From NCBI GenBank assembly GCA_014380105.1, contig JACMKL010000463.1, positions 1 to 13,265 of the forward strand: a DNA stretch of 13,265 bases, in the 5' to 3' direction. The notes below the pieces were generated by a model. That model was not told the origin of the DNA and ran no database searches. It saw only the letters and a program-made list of their open reading frames with translations. This document shows, one piece after another, positions 6,728-12,443 of the stretch; the stretch's first letter is position 1; each line of letters starts with the position of its first letter. The stretch is from Candidatus Melainabacteria bacterium. Lineage in GTDB: Bacteria > Cyanobacteriota > Vampirovibrionia > Obscuribacterales > Obscuribacteraceae. A program made the translations under genes and the position numbers.

Positions 6728-6739
6728 ACAAGGAGAATT

Positions 6740-7639
6740 ATGCGACGCGGAAGACAAAGACCTCGCGGGTCGAATGATAGAGCGCCACAGGTGGCGAATC
6801 AGTCCAGTCAGCAGCCTCCAACGGCAAAGCTTTTCTTGCGTCACGGCGTTGATATAAACACCAACATGGGCTCTGGCTACGGTCCATACCGGATGCCGAA
6901 CGAAGCTGATGTCTTGCCTTTCGTGACGTCTGCCAACATCGCGTGCGGCGCTCACGCCGGTGACCCGTCCATCATGGAAGCGGCGCTGGAAGAAGTGCGT
7001 TATTACGGGCTTTCCTTAGGTGCTCATATCGGGTATCCGGACCTTCAAGGATTCGGAAGACGCGAAATACATCTTTCCACTGCAGAATTGCGAGCAACAG
7101 TCTTGTATCAACTCGGGGCTCTCTCCGGAATGGCACGTACTTTTGGTTTTGAGTTAACCCAGGTCAGACCGCATGGATTTCTGTATCGCCAAATGTCGCA
7201 TGATGTGCGCATTGCCACGGTAGTAGCAAAAGCGCTGGCTGAATTCGACCGTTGGTTAATTTTGATTGGGCCTTCCGGAAGTAATCTGCTTCAAGCTGGC
7301 GAGCGTGCCGGTATCCGTGTTGCTCAAGAAGCATGGTTGGATAGAGCCTACGACAGCAATGGCAATTTGTTGCCACACACGCATAGCAGAGCGCAGTTGC
7401 GCTCCCAGAACGAAATTATGAATCAGGCACGGTCGTTGATTAACTACGGCGAGGTGACTGCAGCAGACGGAACGAGAGTGAAGATCGACTTCCAAACTAT
7501 CCACATGCATCCAGGCATGCCTAATGCACGCGCGATTGCTGAAGAATTGCGTTACTTGATTCCAAACTCCTGCGCACTGACATCAGAGCCATTCACAGTT
7601 GATGAAGAGCGTGATGCACCGATGCCTTATCTAGTCTAA
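6740..7639 (+). CDS. Divergent LamB/YcsF (PxpA, 5-oxoprolinase subunit A) family protein
   Basis: This 299-residue protein has the LamB/YcsF fold signatures: VDIN (37-40), SANIACGAHAGD (64-75), GAHIGYPDLQGFGRR (94-108), YQLGALSGMAR, RPHGFLY (143-149) and DRAY (201-204). PxpA works with PxpB and PxpC to open 5-oxoproline to glutamate using ATP. Several residues normally fixed are changed here: DLNxDxGE reads DINTNMGS, GFHAGD reads GAHAGD, GAHP reads GAHI, KPHG reads RPHG, and the late HGD reads HPG. An extra basic, Gln-rich N-terminal stretch of about 35 residues makes it longer than the usual 245-255. No pxpB or pxpC lies next to it. The ATG at 6740 follows AGGAG by four bases. The fold call is firm; 5-oxoprolinase activity is doubtful. 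Confidence 0.85.
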   Translation: MRRGRQRPRGSNDRAPQVANQSSQQPPTAKLFLRHGVDINTNMGSGYGPYRMPNEADVLPFVTSANIACGAHAGDPSIMEAALEEVRYYGLSLGAHIGYPDLQGFGRREIHLSTAELRATVLYQLGALSGMARTFGFELTQVRPHGFLYRQMSHDVRIATVVAKALAEFDRWLILIGPSGSNLLQAGERAGIRVAQEAWLDRAYDSNGNLLPHTHSRAQLRSQNEIMNQARSLINYGEVTAADGTRVKIDFQTIHMHPGMPNARAIAEELRYLIPNSCALTSEPFTVDEERDAPMPYLV

Positions 7640-7660
7640 GTCAGGCTAGATCAGCTCAGC

Positions 7661-8212
7661 CTAAGGTAGGCGTTTGTCGCGCGGAACGATTTCGTCGTAC
7701 CAGCTGCCGTAATATTCTGGATAATCTTCGCCCGTAGTTGACGTAATCGTCTTCTGCAGGGCTTTCATAATTGCTTTTCGGCCACCGCGTCGATAGCGAT
7801 TTAACCATTCCAATTCTTTTGGATCGATTTTGACGCCAGCTTTCAGCAACTCTTTGACGATGCTGATTTCGTGCACGATGGCTTCGGTTTCTTCTTCAAG
7901 ACAGCGCGTGACGAATTCAACCTTCCCAGTGATACCTGGAACAGGGTCGACAGTAGGACGGATGACCGCGTGTACGAATTCGTGAGCGATGCTTATGAGC
8001 TTGTAGTTACGCGGACACCATCTGCCGATGTAGATTGTTCGCTTCTTGCGGTCATAGTAGGCCCGGCATGGTCCATCGACCAAGCGAATTTTGACGCCCT
8101 CAGATTTGATGCGTTCAATGTCTTCAACCAAAGTCGGACATTTGAGAGCAGTTTCGACTAGCCGTTTTCCAAATTGTCGTTTTAGGTTTCTGTATTGTGC
8201 AGCCGAGGACAT
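7661..8212 (-). CDS. Putative cytoplasmic zinc metallopeptidase (HEXXH)
   Basis: This 183-residue protein has no signal peptide or membrane segment. IAHEFVHA (75-82) gives the HEXXH zinc motif, with His77, Glu78 and His81. EEETEAIVHE (106-115) about 25-30 residues on could supply the third, glutamate ligand, as in gluzincin-type peptidases. The N-terminal part is basic and helical. The middle (VRLVDGPCRAYYDRKKRTIYIGRW type strands) leads into the active helix, as in small domain-of-unknown-function metallopeptidases; it may belong near DUF6782, which I cannot confirm. ATG 8212 is preceded by AAGGGAAG about seven bases upstream. The substrate is unknown. The gene converges on the PxpA-family gene with a 21-base gap and is divergent from the region upstream of the GAF-LuxR gene. 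Confidence 0.7.
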   Translation of the reverse strand: MSSAAQYRNLKRQFGKRLVETALKCPTLVEDIERIKSEGVKIRLVDGPCRAYYDRKKRTIYIGRWCPRNYKLISIAHEFVHAVIRPTVDPVPGITGKVEFVTRCLEEETEAIVHEISIVKELLKAGVKIDPKELEWLNRYRRGGRKAIMKALQKTITSTTGEDYPEYYGSWYDEIVPRDKRLP

Positions 8213-8251
8213 TTCGGGCTTCCCTTTTATATAAATTGAGCTTACATTAAT

Positions 8252-8260
8252 TCTATACCA
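8252..8260 (-). promoter_or_regulatory. Extended -10 promoter candidate for the metallopeptidase gene
   Basis: Read on the minus strand, TGGTATAGA matches the extended -10 form TGnTATAAT at seven of eight defined bases. It leaves a leader of about 30-40 bases before the ATG at 8212. The -35 region (TTCAAA at 14 bases) is badly spaced. Confidence 0.35.
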
Positions 8261-8272
8261 AGAATGACAGGT

Positions 8273-8301
8273 TTGAAACGTGCTGTATTGCCCGCTCTAT
8301 T
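8273..8301 (+). promoter_or_regulatory. Sigma70-type promoter candidate upstream of the leader ORF
   Basis: TTGAAA (8273-8278) and TCTATT (8296-8301) are 17 bases apart, matching the -35 consensus at five of six and the -10 at four of six. Transcription would start near 8308, about 17 bases before the Shine-Dalgarno-like GGGGGTGA at 8325. Confidence 0.35.
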
Positions 8302-8329
8302 TGCCTTTCGACGGCTAGCCAAGAGGGGG

Positions 8330-8369
8330 TGAACGTTTTTGGCAAAAATAAACTTTTGCTCATCGTTCA
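8330..8369 (+). promoter_or_regulatory. Two-tier stem-loop around leader ORF start
   Basis: The outer stem is TGAACG (8330-8335) with CGTTCA (8364-8369). The inner stem is GCAAAA (8342-8347) with TTTTGC (8354-8359) and a six-base loop. The internal loop is six bases on the left and four on the right. Folding would cover the end of the Shine-Dalgarno site and the TTG start. Confidence 0.4.
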
Positions 8370-8446
8370 ATCCCGCTTGGGAAGCCGAGATCACGGTGAC
8401 TCATTGCGGTGCAAGCGCTGAGCGCACTACCCCTGCTGATCAATGA
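8339..8446 (+). CDS. Possible 35-aa leader peptide or small protein
   Basis: GGGGGTGA (8325-8332) matches the Shine-Dalgarno consensus GGAGGTGA with one change that still allows a G-U pair. Six bases later a TTG opens 35 codons, ending at TGA 8444-8446. The product begins MAKINFCSSF, has two Cys and one Trp, and matches nothing I know. A promoter candidate lies 38 bases upstream of the start. The start sits inside the stem-loop at 8330-8369, and the stop is the first triplet of the nested stem-loop at 8444-8488. That is the layout of a regulatory leader peptide, though a TTG start and short length keep this tentative. Confidence 0.35.
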   Translation: MAKINFCSSFNPAWEAEITVTHCGASAERTTPADQ

Positions 8447-8488
8447 CAGGCGAAACAGGCGCGATGTTCCCTGTAAAAACCCCTGTCA
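8444..8488. promoter_or_regulatory. Nested inverted repeat with four ACAGG/CCTGT half-sites
   Basis: The outer arms are TGACAGG (8444-8450) and CCTGTCA (8482-8488). The inner arms are ACAGG (8455-8459) and CCTGT (8470-8474). The left half also reads as two tandem ACAGGCG copies nine bases apart. Any left arm can pair with any right arm, so alternative folds are possible. As DNA it would be four half-sites for one regulator. Confidence 0.45.
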
Positions 8489-8577
8489 ACATTAGAGATA
8501 GCGCCGCCCGACCTGCGCACCGCACTAGTAAAAACCCGTATATGGACAATACCGTACGTTATGGGGAAAATTGGAAT

Positions 8578-8595
8578 GTAAGGCAAATGCCTTAC
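8578..8595 (+). promoter_or_regulatory. Perfect hairpin just before the GAF-LuxR gene
   Basis: GTAAGGC (8578-8584) pairs with GCCTTAC (8589-8595) around AAAT; an eighth A-T pair is possible. It is followed by CCC, not by a T-run, so it is not a classical terminator. It ends 16 bases before the first candidate start, where no Shine-Dalgarno site is seen. It may be an operator or a translational control stem. Confidence 0.45.
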
Positions 8596-8611
8596 CCCTA
8601 GTTCCTTATAT

Positions 8612-10153
8612 TTGTCAGCAATACCTTTTAGACACTTTGGTATTTGTGTGAACATTCCAAAAGAAGCAAAATTGACTTTATCGTCAGAGATATCGCCCGC
8701 TCACTGGACGCTATTGCGTGAGTGCGCGCAGGCAGCGGGCAAGCTAGCTCTCAATGCTGAGCTTGGCGAACAACTTCTGGAAAGTATTTGCAAAGACATA
8801 GTTGAAGTACTAAGCCTTAATCGCTGTGAGCTACTGCTTCTTAATTCCGAAAAAAATGCTCTTGAGATTAAGATCGAAGCAAGCGGGGACCAAAGTGTTT
8901 CCACCAAAGGCAACGTCTTTCAGTTGCCCCAGCGCTCCGAGTTTTACAAGCTACTCTCATGTGTCAAGCCGCTACCACTGAATGATTTGATTCCGATAAT
9001 TTCATCGGGAGTAAATTTCGACCTTGAAAAACTCGTAGCTCAGAATGCCAATTCGCGAGTGGTGGCACTGCCATTGGCTGGACAGCAAGGTCCTCTCGGT
9101 TGCCTTTTGATCTATTACACTGAAGATGGTCGTCAGGACTCACGCTTCAATGATAATCTTTCTGATTTCTGTGAAGTATTGGCACAGCAAATAAGTAGCA
9201 TAATTGAGATTGATATTTGTCTTCAGGCACTAAAAAGTAAATCGCTCACGGTGATTCCAGGCATTGATAAAACTGACCGATCAAAAACGGAAGTCGAGGG
9301 GCAAAATGCCTTTTCAAAGCAACTTGCCTGGGAGCGCTGGATGCGTCAAATTGTTTGCCGTGTTCACTCCTCATTAGATCGCGACAGTGTGCTCCAGTCT
9401 GTTGTCGATAATCTCGGCCGCGCCCTAGGTGTATCGCGCTGCATGGTCGTAAGAACTGAATCAGTCACGTCTCCGATAGTCACTCATGAATATTCTGAGC
9501 CTGATTTCTCTCCACTTGGCCTTGGTCGTACTGGTCAATTTCCGGCTCGTATCGCCGGTCATTTTAAAACTCGGGTTAAAGCGATCACTGATATTTCAGC
9601 AGAGCGTCCTAATTTGCAAATTAGTGACGAGGAGCTGGAATGGTTTCTGGATAACGGTTTTGTCAGCATCGCGGGCGCTCCGATTTCACATCATGGCGCA
9701 ATTTACGGTGTTGTTGTCGCCATCGCATGTGGTGCCCCACGCAAGTGGTTGCCTAATGAATTAGATATGCTGGAAGTTGCTGCTGCAGAAACTGCAATTG
9801 CGGTCGAAAATAGTCAATCGTTTATGCAAGTCAAAGATCAGTTATTCAATATGAACTTACTTGGTAATTTGACACAACAGCTCACCAATACGCTTGAAAT
9901 GGCTTCGCGCACATCTAGACCGGAAGGTGTTGAGGACAAGTTGCGCACTGAAGGTGGTGGTCCGCCACTTTCTTTCCGAGAGCTTGAAGTGCTCAAATTA
10001 ATTGCATCCGGTTATGCTAATCGAGAAATTGCGCAAAGGCTTTTCTTGACTGAATCAACAGTTGAATTACACGCTTCCAGAATTCGTAAAAAACTCAAAC
10101 TGAAAAGTCGTACTGCTCTTGTTAAATACGCCTGCGACAACGATCTTGTCTAG
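8612..10153 (+). CDS. GAF-GAF-LuxR transcriptional regulator
   Basis: This is a cytoplasmic regulator of up to 513 residues. A first GAF-like domain covers about 45-200 (ALPLAGQQGPLGCLLIYY). A second covers about 245-402 (SSLDRDSVLQSVVDNLGRALGVSRC to AAAETAIAVENSQSF). A short linker leads to a LuxR/FixJ-type helix-turn-helix at 453-513 (LSFRELEVLKLIASGYANREIAQRLFLTESTVELHASRIRKKL). There is no receiver or kinase domain, so the GAF domains probably bind a small ligand or cofactor, or mediate dimerisation, and so control DNA binding. The start is uncertain: TTG 8612, GTG 8648 and TTG 8672 all lack a good Shine-Dalgarno site, and the frame is open from 8582. The stop is one base from that of the opposing DUF58 gene. 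The structured region upstream may control it. Confidence 0.85.
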   Translation: MSAIPFRHFGICVNIPKEAKLTLSSEISPAHWTLLRECAQAAGKLALNAELGEQLLESICKDIVEVLSLNRCELLLLNSEKNALEIKIEASGDQSVSTKGNVFQLPQRSEFYKLLSCVKPLPLNDLIPIISSGVNFDLEKLVAQNANSRVVALPLAGQQGPLGCLLIYYTEDGRQDSRFNDNLSDFCEVLAQQISSIIEIDICLQALKSKSLTVIPGIDKTDRSKTEVEGQNAFSKQLAWERWMRQIVCRVHSSLDRDSVLQSVVDNLGRALGVSRCMVVRTESVTSPIVTHEYSEPDFSPLGLGRTGQFPARIAGHFKTRVKAITDISAERPNLQISDEELEWFLDNGFVSIAGAPISHHGAIYGVVVAIACGAPRKWLPNELDMLEVAAAETAIAVENSQSFMQVKDQLFNMNLLGNLTQQLTNTLEMASRTSRPEGVEDKLRTEGGGPPLSFRELEVLKLIASGYANREIAQRLFLTESTVELHASRIRKKLKLKSRTALVKYACDNDLV

Positions 10154-10154
10154 T

Positions 10155-11489
10155 TTAGAGCCTGCCTCTGTTTTTGATATCAATATAACTGTCGACCAAT
10201 TTGTCGGACAATTCTTGCGGTGGGCAATCTAAAACAAGGCAACCTCGACGCTGCAAAACTGACAAAGCTAATTCTCGTTGGCCTAAAAGATCGGTGGCAA
10301 CAGCACGTTGATAAATTTGATCGAGCGAAACGGTCTTATCGAGCTCATCTTTCAGTATTCCAGTATGAGACATTTCCGCCACCTGACGGTCTTTTAAGGT
10401 AACGCAAAAAGGGAGGTGGCGACCTCTCAGTCCAGCCATACCGGCAAGCAAACTTTGCGAACCGATCGGATCAGTGAGGTCGGTCAAAATAACCATCAAG
10501 CAGCGCCCTTTTTGAAGTGACGAGAAGTACGAGAGCATACCTAAGTAGTCTGGTTCGACCATTCTCGGCTCAACATCAAAGACTGATTCCAGAATTTTTT
10601 TCAAATAAGATTTGCCGCGACGTGGTGGCATATAGGCAAGTGGTTTGTCCGCAAAGACGCCGAATGAAACTTGGTCATTGTGAGTCAATCCGGTGAGTGC
10701 CAGGCACAGACCCGCATTGAGTGCATGATCGAAGCGAGTCAGTCCTTCTAAATTGGACAACATCATGCGTCCAGCATCTACTAAAATTAGAAGTCTTTGT
10801 TCTTGTTCGGCTTCGTATGTTCTCACAACTGGTCTTTCGCGTCTGGCTGTAGCTTTCCAGTCAATGGCCTTACTGTCGTCACCAACCGTGTACTCTCTCA
10901 AGCTGGCAAAGTCAGTACCCTGACCGCGTTTTCGCTGTCTGATATCGCCAAGTTCAGTAGAGCGACTAAGTTTGACCGAGAGGTCATAGAGTGCTTTTAA
11001 ATCACTATAGACTTTGGTTTCGCGTTTTGCCTCAATGATTGCTTCGCGATGAAACATACCGAGAAAACTCTTATAGCGAATATGAATATCGCCGAATTTA
11101 TACAGCCCGCGCCGCTTTGGCAACAACTCGTACTTGAGCATCGATTGGTCTCCTGCCTTGAGCAGGAAATCAAATTCTTCTACGTTGGAGGCTAATGTGG
11201 CGGGATAATCATCGCGAATACGTAGTTGCAGATCACTTGTGCTTTTGTTCGTGACGGTTAAAACAACTTCGTTGGTGCGTCCGATTGATAGACGTTCCTG
11301 GCATTCTCGACTTGCCCCAATTAGCCATGGCCTTGGCGTTAGCTGATAATCGATGAAGAAAATAACAGCAACTAATACGTCAACAATAAGCCCGATTTCT
11401 TTAGCCAGTGGTAAGAAAAAAGACAGTGCAAATATTACTGCTACGGTAGCGAGAAGCATATAAGTGCGGCGGCTTGCGGTGAGATTCAT
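10155..11489 (-). CDS. DUF58 domain protein (VWA-like), partner of MoxR
   Basis: This is a 444-residue membrane protein. Two membrane segments lie at about 9-27 and 32-48, followed by a beta domain (60-150). The DUF58 signature covers 191-216 (GTDFASLREYTVGDDSKAID then WKATAR). A von Willebrand A-like fold begins with LLILVDAGRMM (about 233-243) and continues through the VILTDLTD strand. In this family DUF58 proteins pair with MoxR ATPases, apparently in protein assembly, metal insertion or envelope stress responses; the precise role is not settled. The start is ATG with GAGGG six bases upstream, inside the end of the MoxR gene nine bases away, so the genes form one operon. Confidence 0.9.
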   Translation of the reverse strand: MNLTASRRTYMLLATVAVIFALSFFLPLAKEIGLIVDVLVAVIFFIDYQLTPRPWLIGASRECQERLSIGRTNEVVLTVTNKSTSDLQLRIRDDYPATLASNVEEFDFLLKAGDQSMLKYELLPKRRGLYKFGDIHIRYKSFLGMFHREAIIEAKRETKVYSDLKALYDLSVKLSRSTELGDIRQRKRGQGTDFASLREYTVGDDSKAIDWKATARRERPVVRTYEAEQEQRLLILVDAGRMMLSNLEGLTRFDHALNAGLCLALTGLTHNDQVSFGVFADKPLAYMPPRRGKSYLKKILESVFDVEPRMVEPDYLGMLSYFSSLQKGRCLMVILTDLTDPIGSQSLLAGMAGLRGRHLPFCVTLKDRQVAEMSHTGILKDELDKTVSLDQIYQRAVATDLLGQRELALSVLQRRGCLVLDCPPQELSDKLVDSYIDIKNRGRL

Positions 11490-11498
11490 GCGCGTCCC

Positions 11499-12443
11499 TC
11501 AGCGAGGCACAGGGACTTGCCTGAGTAAGTTAGCGATTACCTGACTGACTGTCACACCGTCCAACTCGGCTTCTGCAGTCAGCATAAGCCTGTGACGCAA
11601 AACTGGCTCTGCTACAAATTTGATATTGTCCGGCGTGACGAAGTCTTTTCCTTCAATTGCTGCGTGCGCTTTTCCCGCAGCCAACCAACTCAGCGCTGCG
11701 CGAGGGCTGGCGCCCAATTGCAAATCGGACAGGTTGCGTGATTTTTGTACGATTTCCATCAAATAGTTCAAAATTGATTCGTCTACTTTGACCGATTCAA
11801 GATCTTTTCGCGCTTTCAAAATTTCGTCAGTATTGACGCATGGTTCAACAGCGAGTGACTTCTTTCTATAAAGACCTTCTTGCCAATTTTTTAGCATTTG
11901 TTTCTCGGCTTCGACTTCCGGATAGCCAATCATTACTTTCAGCATGAAGCGGTCGAGTTGTGCTTCAGGAAGTGGATATGTTCCTTCAAATTCAACTGGA
12001 TTTTGAGTGGCTACGACCATGAAGAGATCTGGCAGAGCTTGGGTGCGACCGTCAAGGGTGACTTGCTTTTCTTCCATTGCTTCAAGCAGTGCTGACTGTG
12101 TCTTTGGCGGCGTTCTGTTGATTTCATCCGCTAAAAGTAGGCTGGTGAAAATCGGACCCTTTTTAAGCGTAAAAGTTTTTGTGTTCAGATCATAGATACT
12201 GGTGCCAAGAATATCGGAGGGCAGCATGTCAGGTGTGAGTTGAACTCGACCGAATTCAGTGCCGATTAGTGACGCTAGAGTCTTTACTAACAATGTTTTG
12301 GCTGTGCCCGGCACACCTTCAAGAAGAACATGTCCTTCTGCAAGTATTGCTACAAGCAGTTGGTCGATCACCATTTCCTGTCCGACTATCACGCTACTGA
12401 TGCGTTCTTTCAAACGCTTGAAGGTCGTTGCAATCTCTGTCAT
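11499..12443 (-). CDS. moxR: MoxR-family AAA+ ATPase
   Basis: This is a 314-residue cytoplasmic ATPase of normal MoxR length. The Walker A motif is GVPGTAKT (43-50), Walker B is LLLADEINR (102-110), sensor 1 is ATQNP (145-149), and the PLPEAQLDRFMLK block (157-169) is typical of the MoxR/RavA group. The lid domain follows (about 230-314, with GASPRAALSWLAAGKAHA). MoxR ATPases act as chaperone-like remodelling enzymes with VWA-type partners, here most likely the DUF58 protein just downstream. ATG 12443 overlaps the stop of the upstream DUF4350 gene as ATGA, which indicates translational coupling. Confidence 0.95.
   Translation of the reverse strand: MTEIATTFKRLKERISSVIVGQEMVIDQLLVAILAEGHVLLEGVPGTAKTLLVKTLASLIGTEFGRVQLTPDMLPSDILGTSIYDLNTKTFTLKKGPIFTSLLLADEINRTPPKTQSALLEAMEEKQVTLDGRTQALPDLFMVVATQNPVEFEGTYPLPEAQLDRFMLKVMIGYPEVEAEKQMLKNWQEGLYRKKSLAVEPCVNTDEILKARKDLESVKVDESILNYLMEIVQKSRNLSDLQLGASPRAALSWLAAGKAHAAIEGKDFVTPDNIKFVAEPVLRHRLMLTAEAELDGVTVSQVIANLLRQVPVPR

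Larger units (their letters stand above)
6403..6739. other. Divergent intergenic region with small ORF, repeats, promoter and hairpin
   Basis: This 337-base gap lies between the minus-strand TPR gene and the plus-strand PxpA-family gene. It holds a possible 52-codon ORF (6476-6634), a direct repeat and palindrome (6531-6572), an extended -10 promoter (6661-6669), a weak CTCAG-N9-CTGAG inverted repeat (6677-6695), and a hairpin (6711-6727) next to a Shine-Dalgarno site. No convincing promoter for the TPR gene was found on the minus strand. Confidence 0.6.
8213..8611. other. Long structured intergenic region upstream of GAF-LuxR regulator
   Basis: This 399-base gap separates divergent genes. 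It contains promoter candidates in both directions, a possible leader ORF, the 8-base palindrome GGCTAGCC (8313-8320), two nested stem-loops (8330-8369, 8444-8488), GCGCT-G-AGCGC (8415-8425), a direct repeat GTAAAAACCC (8473-8482 and 8528-8537) and a strong hairpin (8578-8595). I tested by eye for tmRNA, SRP RNA, RNase P RNA and tRNA signatures and saw none. Confidence 0.55.

Noticed and set aside
6579..6857. 92-codon plus-strand frame overlapping the PxpA-family start
   Set aside because: It overlaps the real gene by more than 100 bases in another frame and has no good ribosome site.
7643..7662. AGGCT / AGCCT inverted repeat between the convergent PxpA and metallopeptidase genes
   Set aside because: A five-pair stem with a ten-base loop and no T-run gives little support for a terminator.
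8360..8386. GTTCAATCC-like sequence resembling a tRNA T-loop
   Set aside because: The flanking bases do not form a T-arm stem and no acceptor or anticodon arm could be built.
8440..8655. 71-codon minus-strand frame crossing the structured gap
   Set aside because: No Shine-Dalgarno site, no recognisable domain, and it runs across the inverted repeats and into the GAF-LuxR gene.
10157..10175. Short AGAG-CCTGC-CTCT stem followed by GTTTTT after the GAF-LuxR stop
   Set aside because: A four-pair stem is too weak for an intrinsic terminator, and the bases code for the end of the DUF58 protein.
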